Shown piece after piece: positions 24,228 through 33,897 of a DNA stretch of 64,000 bases. The position numbers were made by a program, and so were the translations under genes. How positions within the stretch are numbered: position 1 is the stretch's first letter; the number at the start of each line of letters is the position of its first letter. The notes below the pieces were generated by a model. That model did no database searches and was not told where the DNA came from. It saw only the letters and a program-made list of their open reading frames with translations. The stretch comes from Kluyvera sp040932435. Its GTDB lineage: Bacteria > Pseudomonadota > Gammaproteobacteria > Enterobacterales > Enterobacteriaceae. The stretch spans positions 1 to 64,000 of the forward strand of contig NZ_JBFQGA010000014.1 of the NCBI RefSeq assembly GCF_040932435.1. The letters are read 5' to 3'.

Positions 24228-25712
24228 TTAGCGCACTTCCAAAGGCCAGTGGACATAGCTCTGCCACTGGCTTTCTTGCAAGATTGTCTCTTTACCCAAT
24301 GGATGATGTTCAAGCCATCCTTCCGGCAGCGTGAGCGTCAGGCTTTCCTCTTTGACCTGCAATTTCATCTGAGGGACCAGATCGTCGCGGCGACGGCTGG
24401 CGAAAATAATCGCCAAACGCAGCAAACGGCAAAGATGCTCGGCGGCACGCGGAGGCACCGCATTTTGCTGATGCAATGAAGAGAGGTCGACCGGGTTGGT
24501 CTGATTTAATAGCAGGGTCGCTAACAGCTTCTTTTGCGCCGGGGTAAAGCCCGGCAGATCGAGATTACGTACCAGATAGGCTGCATGCTGTGGGGCTTGC
24601 TTAAAATCAACGCTGAGGCCGATTTCATGCAATGCACAGGCGCTAAGCAACAGTTCGCGGCTTAAAGGCTCCAGATCCCAAGAATTACCGACCTGATCGA
24701 CGAAACTGGCGGCTAATTGGGCAACGCGACCAGCTTGCTCGGTATCGACCATAAAGCGGCGCTGAATATTACGCAATGTGCGGCTGCGAATGTCTTCATC
24801 TACCGCCAAATGCAGCATGCCATAGACCAACCCTTCACGCAGTGCGCCGCCTGCCAGCGTCATGCATTGGATATCCAGTTCAGTGAAGATGGCGATCAGG
24901 ATCGCCAGACCACTTGGGAAGACCAGCGCGCGTTCTAGCGTCAGCCCTTCAATTTCTAACTCTTCCAGACGTCCGCATTGGATAGCGCGCTGTTTAAGCT
25001 GTTGAAGCTTGGCGAGGGTAATGCGTTCATCCATCCCCTGCGCCATCATGATTTCCTGCAGCGCCTGAACCGTTCCTGAAGCGCCGACACACACTTTCCA
25101 CCCATGCTGACGCAGTTCGTCGGCAACCGGTTTGAGTACTTCACGTGCGGCACGTTCGGCTTCGTCGAAATGTTCCTGCGCGAGGTTACGATCGGTAAAG
25201 TAGCGCTCAAGCCAAGTGACGCAGCCCATCGAAAGACTGAACAGCGAGGTCGTTTGTGCACCGGTGCCGGTTACCAGCTCGGTGCTTGCGCCGCCGATAT
25301 CAACCACTAAACGGCGATCGTCGCCGCCGGTAGTGTGTGCGACACCTTGATAAATCAGGCGCGCTTCTTCTTCGCCGCGGATAACCTGCACCGGGCAGCC
25401 GAGGATTTCTTGGGCTTTGGCGATAAAAACATCGGCATTGACGGCAAGACGCAGCGTGGCGGTTGCGACGATACGAATTTGAGTAGGGGGGATATCCTGC
25501 AAACGTTCGGCGAACAGGCGCAGGCATTGCCACCCACGCTCCATGGCTTCCGTGGACAGCATATTGTCACGGTTAAGCCCGCCTGCCAGACGCACTTTGC
25601 GTTTAATCCGCGTCAGCGTCTGGATACTTCCCGCCACCTCGCGAACCAGCAGCATATGAAAACTATTAGAACCGAGATCAATAGCTGCATAGAGCGAGGT
25701 GGAAGTGAGCAT
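24228..25712 (-). CDS. gppA: GppA, guanosine-5'-triphosphate,3'-diphosphate phosphatase
   Basis: 494 residues, as in E. coli. It removes the gamma phosphate of pppGpp to give ppGpp and also acts as an exopolyphosphatase. The ASKHA fold signatures are DLGSNSFHM near the N-terminus, the catalytic-glutamate region GEEEARLI and the phosphate loop DIGGASTELV. The C-terminal half is HD-like. It starts 7 bp after rhlB and is co-transcribed with it. Confidence 0.95.
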   Translation of the reverse strand: MLTSTSLYAAIDLGSNSFHMLLVREVAGSIQTLTRIKRKVRLAGGLNRDNMLSTEAMERGWQCLRLFAERLQDIPPTQIRIVATATLRLAVNADVFIAKAQEILGCPVQVIRGEEEARLIYQGVAHTTGGDDRRLVVDIGGASTELVTGTGAQTTSLFSLSMGCVTWLERYFTDRNLAQEHFDEAERAAREVLKPVADELRQHGWKVCVGASGTVQALQEIMMAQGMDERITLAKLQQLKQRAIQCGRLEELEIEGLTLERALVFPSGLAILIAIFTELDIQCMTLAGGALREGLVYGMLHLAVDEDIRSRTLRNIQRRFMVDTEQAGRVAQLAASFVDQVGNSWDLEPLSRELLLSACALHEIGLSVDFKQAPQHAAYLVRNLDLPGFTPAQKKLLATLLLNQTNPVDLSSLHQQNAVPPRAAEHLCRLLRLAIIFASRRRDDLVPQMKLQVKEESLTLTLPEGWLEHHPLGKETILQESQWQSYVHWPLEVR

Positions 25713-25719
25713 AACTTAT

Positions 25720-26985
25720 TTAACCTGAACGACGACGGTTACGTGGCGCACCAGAACGGCGTGGGCCATTGCCCTGACGAACGCGCGTCAGACGTAATGG
25801 TTTTGGCAGTTCAGTTAACAACGCATCCGGATTGTACTTACTGACCGGGATGGAGTGACCGGTGTAGGTTTCAATCGCTGGCAGGTTCAGGGCGTACTCT
25901 TCACAGGCAAGGCTGATAGAGTGGCCGCTGGCGCCCGCGCGACCGGTACGGCCGATGCGGTGAACGTAATCTTCGCAGTCGTCCGGCAGGTCGTAGTTAA
26001 AGACGTGCGTCACGGCTGGGATATGCAGACCACGGGCAGCAACGTCGGTTGCGACGAGGATATCGATTTCACCGTTGGTGAAATCTTCCAGAATACGCAG
26101 GCGTTTCTTCTGCGCCACATCACCGGTCAACAAACCTACGCGATGACCATCGGCAGCCAGGTGGCCCCAGATGTCTTCACAGCGATGTTTGGTGTTGGCG
26201 AAGATGATTGCACGATCTGGCCACTCTTCTTCGATAAGCGTTTGCAGCAAACGCATTTTCTCTTCGTTAGAAGGGTAGAACAGCTCTTCTTTAATACGGT
26301 GGCCGGTTTTCTGCTCTGGCTCGACTTCCACGTATTCAGCGTTGTTCATTTGCTCGAACGCCAGCTCGCGGACGCGATAGGACAGCGTTGCCGAGAACAG
26401 CATGTTCAGACGCTGGTTGGTTGGTGGCATACGACGGAACAGCCAGCGGATATCTTTGATAAAGCCCAGATCGTACATGCGATCGGCTTCATCCAGCACC
26501 ACCACCTGAATTGCGCCCAGGTTGATGTGGTTCTGTTTTGCATAATCAATAAGACGGCCAGTGGTGCCGATCAGAATATCGACGCCGCTCTCCAGCACTT
26601 TCAGCTGTTTGTCATAGCCGTCACCGCCATAAGCCAGGCCCAGTTTCAGACCGGTCGCTTGAGCCAGCGGCTCTGCGTCGGCGTGAATTTGTACTGCCAG
26701 CTCACGGGTTGGCGCCATAATTAAGGCGCGCGGTTGGTTCACCTGGCGGTCTGCACTCGCTGGGTGAGAAAGAAGATAATGAAACGTTGACGTCAGGAAC
26801 GCCATCGTTTTCCCGGTACCGGTTTGCGCCTGTCCCGCGACATCACGTCCAGCAAGCGTCAGCGGCAAAGCCAGCGCCTGAATGGGCGTGCAATTATAAA
26901 ACCCTTTGGTTTCAAGGGCTTCAACCACTTTCGGGTGCAGGGCGAAGTCGGAAAACTTCTGTTCTGTTAAATGTGTTTTGCTCAT
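25720..26985 (-). CDS. rhlB: RhlB, DEAD-box RNA helicase of the degradosome
   Basis: 421 residues, identical in length to E. coli RhlB. It unwinds structured RNA for PNPase while bound to RNase E. Helicase motifs in order are AQTGTGKT (I), PTRELA (Ia), DEAD (II), SAT (III) and HRIGRTGRAG (VI). The basic C-terminal tail binds RNA and RNase E. It is divergent from trxA across 143 bp. Confidence 0.96.
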   Translation of the reverse strand: MSKTHLTEQKFSDFALHPKVVEALETKGFYNCTPIQALALPLTLAGRDVAGQAQTGTGKTMAFLTSTFHYLLSHPASADRQVNQPRALIMAPTRELAVQIHADAEPLAQATGLKLGLAYGGDGYDKQLKVLESGVDILIGTTGRLIDYAKQNHINLGAIQVVVLDEADRMYDLGFIKDIRWLFRRMPPTNQRLNMLFSATLSYRVRELAFEQMNNAEYVEVEPEQKTGHRIKEELFYPSNEEKMRLLQTLIEEEWPDRAIIFANTKHRCEDIWGHLAADGHRVGLLTGDVAQKKRLRILEDFTNGEIDILVATDVAARGLHIPAVTHVFNYDLPDDCEDYVHRIGRTGRAGASGHSISLACEEYALNLPAIETYTGHSIPVSKYNPDALLTELPKPLRLTRVRQGNGPRRSGAPRNRRRSG

Positions 26986-27128
26986 AGTGTGGTAGAATAT
27001 CAGCTTACTATTGCATTAAGAAAGCGTATCCGGTGAAATAACGTCAACCTTTGTTGGCGAAGTCAACATCAACACCTCGTTGGTTAATGCTACACCAACA
27101 CACCAGGCTTATTCCTGTGGAGTTAAAT

Positions 27129-27458
27129 ATGAGCGATAAAATTATTCACCTGACTGACGACAGTTTTGACACGGACGTACTCAAAGCTGACGGGCTGACA
27201 CTCGTCGATTTCTGGGCAGAGTGGTGTGGTCCGTGCAAAATGATCGCCCCGATTCTGGATGAAATCGCCGAGGAGTATCAGGGTAAACTGACCGTTGCTA
27301 AACTGAACATCGATCAGAACCCAGGCACGGCTCCTAAGTATGGCATCCGCGGTATCCCTACGCTGCTGCTGTTCAAAAACGGCGAAGTTGCAGCAACCAA
27401 AGTTGGCGCGCTGTCTAAAGGCCAACTGAAAGAGTTCCTCGACGCTAACTTGGCGTAA
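27129..27458 (+). CDS. trxA: TrxA, thioredoxin 1
   Basis: 109 residues from the ATG at 27129. A longer frame to 27051 lacks support and exceeds the family size. The active site WCGPC lies at residues 29-33, and the cis-proline loop GIRGIPT is at about 72-78. It reduces protein disulfides and serves ribonucleotide reductase and PAPS reductase. Its position upstream of rho is conserved. Confidence 0.97.
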   Translation: MSDKIIHLTDDSFDTDVLKADGLTLVDFWAEWCGPCKMIAPILDEIAEEYQGKLTVAKLNIDQNPGTAPKYGIRGIPTLLLFKNGEVAATKVGALSKGQLKEFLDANLA

Positions 27459-27787
27459 GAAATTCGGTTTGGACGTTCAGTGTTCTTAAATTAAGCAGAA
27501 CTCTGGACGTCCGGCTTCAGTCGTGCTAACTTAATTTTGACTTCGTTTTAAACATACCTTGTTTGAATCTTGTTTATCCAAACCTCCCGTTGTGTGTATG
27601 GCGTCAGAGGTGGAAAAATTCCAGGCTTATTACTCTTTCCGTCTTGTCGTTTCAGTTCTGCGTACTCTCCTGTGACCAGACAGCGAACAGACATGAGTGA
27701 TGGCCGTAAACAGGCATGGATGACCCTGCCATACCATTCACAACATTAAGTTCGAGATTTCCCCCAAGTTTAAGAACTCACACCATT
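27459..27787 (+). promoter_or_regulatory. rho leader region with degraded rhoL reading frame
   Basis: This 329-bp leader precedes rho, which in E. coli is autoregulated by Rho-dependent termination here. The stretch at about 27639-27690 encodes PSCRFSSAYSPVTRQR, as in the E. coli rhoL leader peptide, but at the aligned start position the codon is GTC (27603), not ATG. The frame has no ATG until Met codons within its 3' part, and it runs past the E. coli stop to 27749. A different frame opens at the ATG of 27598 and ends at 27675 (25 codons), without a clear ribosome site. I therefore do not call rhoL as a gene. Confidence 0.6.
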
Positions 27788-29047
27788 ATGAATCTTACCG
27801 AATTAAAGAATACGCCGGTTTCTGAGCTGATTACTCTCGGCGAAAATATGGGTCTGGAAAACCAGGCACGTATGCGCAAGCAGGACATCATTTTTGCCAT
27901 CCTGAAGCAGCACGCAAAGAGTGGCGAAGATATCTTTGGTGACGGTGTACTGGAGATACTACAGGATGGATTTGGTTTCCTCCGTTCTGGAGACAGCTCC
28001 TACCTCGCCGGTCCTGATGATATCTACGTTTCCCCTAGCCAAATCCGCCGTTTCAACCTCCGCACTGGTGACACCATTTCGGGTAAGATCCGTCCGCCGA
28101 AAGAGGGTGAGCGTTACTTTGCGCTGTTGAAAGTTAACGAAGTTAACTACGACAAGCCGGAAAACTCGCGCAACAAGATCCTGTTTGAGAACTTAACCCC
28201 GCTGCACGCAAACTCTCGTCTGCGTATGGAGCGTGGTAATGGTTCTACCGAAGATTTAACTGCTCGCGTACTGGATCTGGCCTCGCCGATCGGTCGCGGT
28301 CAGCGTGGTCTGATTGTGGCACCGCCGAAAGCCGGTAAAACCATGCTGCTGCAGAACATCGCGCAGAGCATTGCCTACAATCACCCAGACTGCGTACTGA
28401 TGGTTCTGCTGATTGACGAACGTCCGGAAGAAGTGACCGAGATGCAGCGTCTGGTGAAAGGTGAAGTGATTGCTTCCACCTTTGACGAACCGGCATCCCG
28501 TCACGTGCAGGTCGCTGAAATGGTTATCGAGAAAGCGAAACGTCTGGTTGAACACAAGAAAGACGTTATCATCCTGCTCGACTCCATCACCCGTCTGGCT
28601 CGCGCCTACAACACCGTGGTCCCTGCATCCGGTAAAGTACTGACCGGTGGTGTTGACGCTAACGCCCTGCACCGTCCGAAGCGTTTCTTCGGTGCGGCAC
28701 GTAACGTAGAAGAGGGCGGCAGCCTGACCATTATTGCCACCGCGTTGGTTGATACCGGCTCTAAAATGGATGAAGTTATCTATGAAGAGTTTAAAGGTAC
28801 CGGCAACATGGAACTGCACCTTTCTCGTAAGATTGCTGAAAAACGCGTCTTCCCGGCTATCGATTACAACCGTTCCGGTACCCGTAAAGAAGAGCTGCTC
28901 ACCACGCAAGAAGAGCTGCAGAAAATGTGGATCCTGCGCAAAATCATCCATCCAATGGGTGAGATCGACGCGATGGAATTCCTCATCAATAAGCTGGCAA
29001 TGACCAAAACTAACGACGATTTCTTCGACATGATGAAACGCTCGTAA
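27788..29047 (+). CDS. rho: Rho, transcription termination factor
   Basis: 419 residues from the ATG at 27788, the E. coli length; a longer frame upstream is part of the leader. It is a hexameric RNA-dependent ATPase. Domains are the N-terminal helix bundle and cold-shock-like RNA-binding domain (about 1-130) and the RecA-like motor with Walker A PPKAGKT (179-185), a Q-loop and an R-loop. A strong terminator follows. Confidence 0.98.
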   Translation: MNLTELKNTPVSELITLGENMGLENQARMRKQDIIFAILKQHAKSGEDIFGDGVLEILQDGFGFLRSGDSSYLAGPDDIYVSPSQIRRFNLRTGDTISGKIRPPKEGERYFALLKVNEVNYDKPENSRNKILFENLTPLHANSRLRMERGNGSTEDLTARVLDLASPIGRGQRGLIVAPPKAGKTMLLQNIAQSIAYNHPDCVLMVLLIDERPEEVTEMQRLVKGEVIASTFDEPASRHVQVAEMVIEKAKRLVEHKKDVIILLDSITRLARAYNTVVPASGKVLTGGVDANALHRPKRFFGAARNVEEGGSLTIIATALVDTGSKMDEVIYEEFKGTGNMELHLSRKIAEKRVFPAIDYNRSGTRKEELLTTQEELQKMWILRKIIHPMGEIDAMEFLINKLAMTKTNDDFFDMMKRS

Positions 29048-29065
29048 AAGCAGTTTTTTGCCGAC

Positions 29066-29099
29066 AAACGCCACACTTTTGTGTGGCGTTTTTGTTTTT
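29066..29099 (+). terminator. rho intrinsic terminator
   Basis: ACGCCACAC / ttttg / TGTGGCGT with a following T-rich tract, 20 bases after the rho stop. Confidence 0.93.
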
Positions 29100-29287
29100 A
29101 GGAGTTTAGGCGATACGGCTGAGCATTTTTTTCACGGACAATTAGGGTTTACGGCTACAATAATAGTTAGTTTGTAAAATCGGTTATAAATCATGCGAGT
29201 TTCCCTAATAATCATCAGCCTTCCTCTTCTGATGAGCCGCTATCGTGGGTATACTTTCGCTATTAATATTCGCAGCGAGTATAAATT

Positions 29288-30391
29288 GTGAGTTTACTGA
29301 CCGTCGGTACTGATCTGATCAGTATTTTTTTATTCACTACCGTATTCCTTTTTTTCGCCCGTAAAGCGGCAAAAAAGGTCGGTTTGGTGGATAGACCTAA
29401 TTACCGTAAACGTCACCAGGGACTTATTCCACTAGTCGGTGGTATCTCGGTTTACGCCGGGATCTGCTTAACTTTTGCGATTGCAGATTACTACATCCCT
29501 CACGCCTTCTTGTACCTCGCCTGTGCCGGCGTTCTGGTCTTGGTTGGTGCACTTGACGACCGCTATGACATCAGTGTGAAAATCCGCGCAACTATTCAGG
29601 CGCTGATTGGCATCGTGATGATGACGGCAGGCAATCTGTATCTACGTAGCCTGGGCTATATTTTCGGTTCATGGGAGCTGGTACTTGGTCCGTTTGGCTT
29701 CTTCCTCACTCTATTTGCCGTTTGGGCGGTGATTAACGCCTTCAATATGGTTGATGGTATCGATGGCCTTCTCGGGGGGTTATCGAGCGTCAGCTTTGGC
29801 GCAATTGGTCTCATTCTGTGGTTTGATGGGCAGACCAGCCTTGCCATGTGGTGTTTTGCGATGATTGCCGCGATTTTACCGTACATCATGCTGAACCTCG
29901 GCGTGTTGGGACGTCGCTATAAAGTCTTTATGGGCGATGCGGGCAGTACGCTAATTGGCTTTACGGTTATCTGGATCCTGCTGGAAACCACGCAAGGAAC
30001 ACACCACCCGATAAGCCCGGTCACGGCGCTGTGGATCGTCGCTATTCCTTTGATGGATATGGTGGCCATCATGTATCGCCGTCTACGTAAGGGCATGAGC
30101 CCGTTCTCAGCAGACCGCCAGCATATTCACCATCTGATCATGCGTGCGGGTTTTACTTCTCGTCAGGCGCTGGTACTGATTACCGTTGCTGCTGCGCTGC
30201 TCGCCGGAATTGGTGTGGCGGCAGAGTATGCGCGCGTCGTGCCTGAATGGGTCATGTTACTGCTGTTCTTTGTGGCTTTTGGCCTCTATGGCTACTGCAT
30301 CAAACGCGCCTGGAAAGTAGCGCGCTTTATTAAACGCATGAAGCGCAGAATGCGTCGAAACAACGGCAACAATCCAAAATTAACCAAGTGA
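29288..30391 (+). CDS. wecA: WecA, UDP-GlcNAc:undecaprenyl-phosphate GlcNAc-1-phosphate transferase
   Basis: 367 residues from a GTG start at 29288, the same start type and length as E. coli. It makes Und-PP-GlcNAc, the first lipid-linked intermediate of ECA and of many O antigens. It is a polytopic membrane protein with about 11 segments. Conserved cytoplasmic motifs are LDDR (about 97-100) and NMVDGIDGL (about 155-163), and a basic C-terminal tail follows. It is first in the ECA cluster. The 240-bp upstream gap contains the rho terminator and presumably the promoter. Confidence 0.97.
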   Translation: MSLLTVGTDLISIFLFTTVFLFFARKAAKKVGLVDRPNYRKRHQGLIPLVGGISVYAGICLTFAIADYYIPHAFLYLACAGVLVLVGALDDRYDISVKIRATIQALIGIVMMTAGNLYLRSLGYIFGSWELVLGPFGFFLTLFAVWAVINAFNMVDGIDGLLGGLSSVSFGAIGLILWFDGQTSLAMWCFAMIAAILPYIMLNLGVLGRRYKVFMGDAGSTLIGFTVIWILLETTQGTHHPISPVTALWIVAIPLMDMVAIMYRRLRKGMSPFSADRQHIHHLIMRAGFTSRQALVLITVAAALLAGIGVAAEYARVVPEWVMLLLFFVAFGLYGYCIKRAWKVARFIKRMKRRMRRNNGNNPKLTK

Positions 30392-30404
30392 AACTGGGGT
30401 AGTA

Positions 30405-31451
30405 ATGACACAACCATTACCGGAAGCACAGTTAGCCAGCGCCGAGAATGAACTGGATATTCGAGGCCTGTTTCGCGCGTTGTGGTCGGGAAAACACTGG
30501 ATTATCGGCTTTGCGGTGCTGTTTGCCGCCGTGGTGCTGATTTATACTTTTTTTGCCCGGCAGGAGTGGAGCACGACGGCGATAACTGACCGGCCGACCG
30601 TGAATATGCTCGGCGGTTACTATTCGCAGCAGCAGTTTCTGCGCAACCTTGATGTGAAGGTCAACCCAACCGAAGCCACGCCGCCTTTGGTGATGGATGA
30701 AGTGTATAAAGAGTTCGTTATGCAACTCGCTTCCTGGGACACCCGTCGTGATTTCTGGTCGCAAACGGACTACTACAAACAGCGGATGGTGGGGAACTCC
30801 CGCGCCGATGCCGCGCTGTTAGATGACTTGATTAACGATATTCAATTTATCCCCGGTGATGCGGCGAAAAGCGTGAGCGACAGCGTGAAGCTAAGCGCAG
30901 AAACGGCGCAGGACGCTAATAACCTGTTACGCCAGTATGTGGCGTTTGCCAGCCAGCGCGCCGCTGGGCATCTGAACGATGAACTGAAAGGGGCATGGGC
31001 TGCGCGGACCATTCAGGTTAAAGCGCAGGTGAAGCGTCAGGAAGAAGTCGCGCAGGTGATTTTCAACCGCCGCCTGCACAGCATCGAAGCGGCGCTGAAA
31101 ATCGCGCAACAGCACAATATCAACCGCAGTGAGACGGACATTCCGGCAGATGAGTTACCAGACTCTGAACTCTCATTGTTGGGCCGCCCTATGTTGCAAG
31201 CTCGTTTGGAAAACCTGCAGGCGGTAGGACCGGCGTTTGACCTTGATTACGATCAGGGGAAGGCTATGCTAACGACCCTTAATGTAGGGCCAACGCTATC
31301 TGCAAGTTTTCAGACATATCGGTATTTGCGGACACCTGAAGAACCGGTAAAACGCACTAGCCCACGGCGCGTTTTCCTGATGGTTATGTGGGGCATTGTC
31401 GGGGCATTGGTGGGTGCTGGAGTGGCATTATCGCGTCGTCGCTCGTCGTAA
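30405..31451 (+). CDS. wzzE: WzzE, ECA chain-length regulator
   Basis: 348 residues, as in E. coli. It sets the modal length of ECA polysaccharide together with WzyE. Polysaccharide co-polymerase architecture: transmembrane helix 1 at about 31-51, a large periplasmic coiled domain, and a proline-containing transmembrane helix 2 at about 322-342. It starts 13 bp after wecA. Confidence 0.96.
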   Translation: MTQPLPEAQLASAENELDIRGLFRALWSGKHWIIGFAVLFAAVVLIYTFFARQEWSTTAITDRPTVNMLGGYYSQQQFLRNLDVKVNPTEATPPLVMDEVYKEFVMQLASWDTRRDFWSQTDYYKQRMVGNSRADAALLDDLINDIQFIPGDAAKSVSDSVKLSAETAQDANNLLRQYVAFASQRAAGHLNDELKGAWAARTIQVKAQVKRQEEVAQVIFNRRLHSIEAALKIAQQHNINRSETDIPADELPDSELSLLGRPMLQARLENLQAVGPAFDLDYDQGKAMLTTLNVGPTLSASFQTYRYLRTPEEPVKRTSPRRVFLMVMWGIVGALVGAGVALSRRRSS

Positions 31452-31507
31452 AACACCATCAATGATATAGGGCGATTGCCCTGTTTCAGCTATAGAAGAG
31501 AATTGAT

Positions 31508-32638
31508 GTGAAAGTACTCACTGTATTTGGCACGCGACCAGAAGCTATCAAAATGGCCCCTCTGGTTCATGCACTAGAAAAGGACCCTCATTTTGAGGCG
31601 AAAGTCTGTGTCACCGCACAGCATAGGGAAATGCTTGATCAGGTGCTAAACCTCTTCTCCATCGTTCCGGACTATGATCTTAACATTATGAGTCCAGGAC
31701 AGGGTTTAACCGAAATAACCTGCCGCATTTTGCAGGGGCTAAAACCTGTTCTGGAGTCCTTCAAGCCAGACGTTGTGTTGGTGCATGGCGATACCACGAC
31801 GACGACTGCGGCAAGCCTTGCAGCTTTCTACCAGCGTATTCCTGTGGGCCACGTTGAAGCGGGTCTGCGTACCGGTGATATCTATTCGCCGTGGCCAGAA
31901 GAAGCCAACCGTACGCTAACTGGGCACCTAGCAACCTACCACTTCGCGCCAACCGAAAACTCGCGGCAGAACCTGCTGCGGGAGAATCTGTCGGATAAAC
32001 ATATTTTTGTCACCGGCAATACGGTTATTGATGCCCTGTATTGGGTACGTGACCGGGTCATGAATGACGAAGCGCTGCGCGCTGATTTGTCGTCTCGCTA
32101 TCCGTTCCTCGATAACGGTAAGAAAATGATCTTAGTGACGGGGCATCGTCGCGAAAGCTTTGGTCAGGGCTTTGAACACATTTGCCATGCGCTGGCGGAA
32201 ATTGCTTCTAACAACCCGGACGTGCAGATTGTCTACCCGGTGCACCTGAACCCAAATGTGCGGGAGCCGGTTAATCGCATTCTTGATCATGTTGAAAATG
32301 TGATCCTTGTCGACCCGCAGGATTACCTACCGTTCTTCTGGTTGATGAACCACGCATGGCTGATTCTGACCGACTCAGGCGGAATTCAGGAAGAAGCGCC
32401 ATCGCTCGGCAAACCGGTACTGGTTATGCGTGAAACCACTGAGCGCCCGGAAGCTATCGATGCAGGCACGGTTCGCCTCGTCGGAACGGACAGCCAACGC
32501 ATTGTGGATGAAGTGACGCGTCTGCTGCGTGATGAAGATGAATACCAAAAAATGAGCCGGGCCCATAACCCATACGGGGATGGTCACGCGTGTGAACGTA
32601 TTTTATTAGCATTAAAAAGTAATCAGGTAACGCTATGA
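31508..32638 (+). CDS. wecB: WecB, UDP-GlcNAc 2-epimerase (non-hydrolysing)
   Basis: 376 residues from a GTG start at 31508. It interconverts UDP-GlcNAc and UDP-ManNAc, the precursor of ManNAcA. GT-B fold motifs include FGTRPEAIKM at the N-terminus, HVEAGLRTGD in the middle and DSGGIQEEA near the C-terminus. The stop overlaps the wecC start as ATGA. Confidence 0.96.
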   Translation: MKVLTVFGTRPEAIKMAPLVHALEKDPHFEAKVCVTAQHREMLDQVLNLFSIVPDYDLNIMSPGQGLTEITCRILQGLKPVLESFKPDVVLVHGDTTTTTAASLAAFYQRIPVGHVEAGLRTGDIYSPWPEEANRTLTGHLATYHFAPTENSRQNLLRENLSDKHIFVTGNTVIDALYWVRDRVMNDEALRADLSSRYPFLDNGKKMILVTGHRRESFGQGFEHICHALAEIASNNPDVQIVYPVHLNPNVREPVNRILDHVENVILVDPQDYLPFFWLMNHAWLILTDSGGIQEEAPSLGKPVLVMRETTERPEAIDAGTVRLVGTDSQRIVDEVTRLLRDEDEYQKMSRAHNPYGDGHACERILLALKSNQVTL

Positions 32639-33897
32639 GTTTTTCTACCCTCTCGGTGATCGGTCTGGGCTATATCGGCCTTCCGACTGCGGCTGCATTT
32701 GCCTCACGGCAGAAGACGGTCGTGGGTGTCGATATCAACCAACACACAGTGGATACTATCAACCGCGGTGAAATTCATATTGTCGAACCCGATCTCGACA
32801 GGGTCGTGAAAACGGCGGTGGCTGGTGGGTTCCTGCGCGCCACCACCACGCCGGAAGTGGCGGACGCTTATCTGATTGCCGTACCGACGCCGTTTAAGGG
32901 CGAGCATGAACCCGATATGGTTTACGTTGAAGCAGCGGCGCGTTCTATTGCGCCTGTGCTGAAGAAAGGGGCGCTGGTTATCCTCGAGTCGACCTCTCCG
33001 GTGGGCGCAACTGAGCAAATGGCCGCATGGTTCGCCGAGATGCGTCCTGATCTGACATTCCCACAGCAGGTGGGTGAGCAAGCGGACGTCAATGTTGCCT
33101 ACTGCCCGGAGCGCGTGCTGCCGGGGCAAGTTATGGTTGAACTGATCAGGAACGACCGCGTGATTGGCGGTATGACCCCGACCTGTTCTGCGCGAGCGAG
33201 CGAACTGTACAAAATTTTCCTTGAAGGTGAATGCGTGATAACCAACGCGCGCACCGCCGAGATGTGCAAGCTCACTGAAAACAGTTTTCGCGATGTCAAC
33301 ATCGCCTTTGCCAACGAGCTGTCACTGATCTGCGCCGAGCGGGAGATTAACGTCTGGGAGCTGATTCGTCTGGCGAATCGCCACCCACGCGTCAATATCT
33401 TGCAGCCAGGCCCGGGCGTAGGCGGTCACTGTATCGCTGTCGATCCGTGGTTTATCGTGGCGCAGAACCCGCAGCAGTCGCGTCTTATCCGCACCGCTCG
33501 CGAAGTGAACGACCATAAACCGTTCTGGGTTATCGACAGGGTGAAAGCCCAGGTCGCCGACTGCCTAGCCGCCAGCAATAAACGTGCGACCGAGTTGAAA
33601 ATCGCCTGCTTCGGCTTGGCATTTAAACCGAATATTGATGACCTACGCGAAAGCCCAGCGATGGAAATCGCGGAGCTGATTGCTCAGTGGCATAGCGGTG
33701 AAACGTTGGTGGTTGAGCCAAACATTCATCAACTGCCGAAGAAACTCGACGGCCTGTGTTCACTGGTGTCAGTGGAAGCCGCGCTGGAACAAGCGGATGT
33801 GATTGTCATGCTGGTCGATCATAGCCAGTTTAAAGCCATCAGCGGCGAAGTTATTGCTCAGCAGTATGTGGTAGATACAAAAGGAGTCTGGCGTTGA
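32635..33897 (+). CDS. wecC: WecC, UDP-ManNAc dehydrogenase
   Basis: 420 residues. It oxidises UDP-ManNAc twice with NAD+ to UDP-ManNAcA. The N-terminal NAD fold begins GLGYIGLPTA, and the catalytic cysteine lies in GVGGHCIAVDP. It is translationally coupled to wecB at its start and to rffG at its end (the TTG start of rffG overlaps the stop TGA). Confidence 0.96.
   Translation: MSFSTLSVIGLGYIGLPTAAAFASRQKTVVGVDINQHTVDTINRGEIHIVEPDLDRVVKTAVAGGFLRATTTPEVADAYLIAVPTPFKGEHEPDMVYVEAAARSIAPVLKKGALVILESTSPVGATEQMAAWFAEMRPDLTFPQQVGEQADVNVAYCPERVLPGQVMVELIRNDRVIGGMTPTCSARASELYKIFLEGECVITNARTAEMCKLTENSFRDVNIAFANELSLICAEREINVWELIRLANRHPRVNILQPGPGVGGHCIAVDPWFIVAQNPQQSRLIRTAREVNDHKPFWVIDRVKAQVADCLAASNKRATELKIACFGLAFKPNIDDLRESPAMEIAELIAQWHSGETLVVEPNIHQLPKKLDGLCSLVSVEAALEQADVIVMLVDHSQFKAISGEVIAQQYVVDTKGVWR

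Noticed and set aside
24228..25712. ppx in place of gppA
   Set aside because: GppA and Ppx are related, but the length of 494, the near identity to GppA and the position after rhlB identify gppA.
27570..27749. rhoL as a coding gene
   Set aside because: The only starts in frame are a TTG at 27570 and a GTG at 27594, neither with a ribosome site. Kept as a regulatory region instead.
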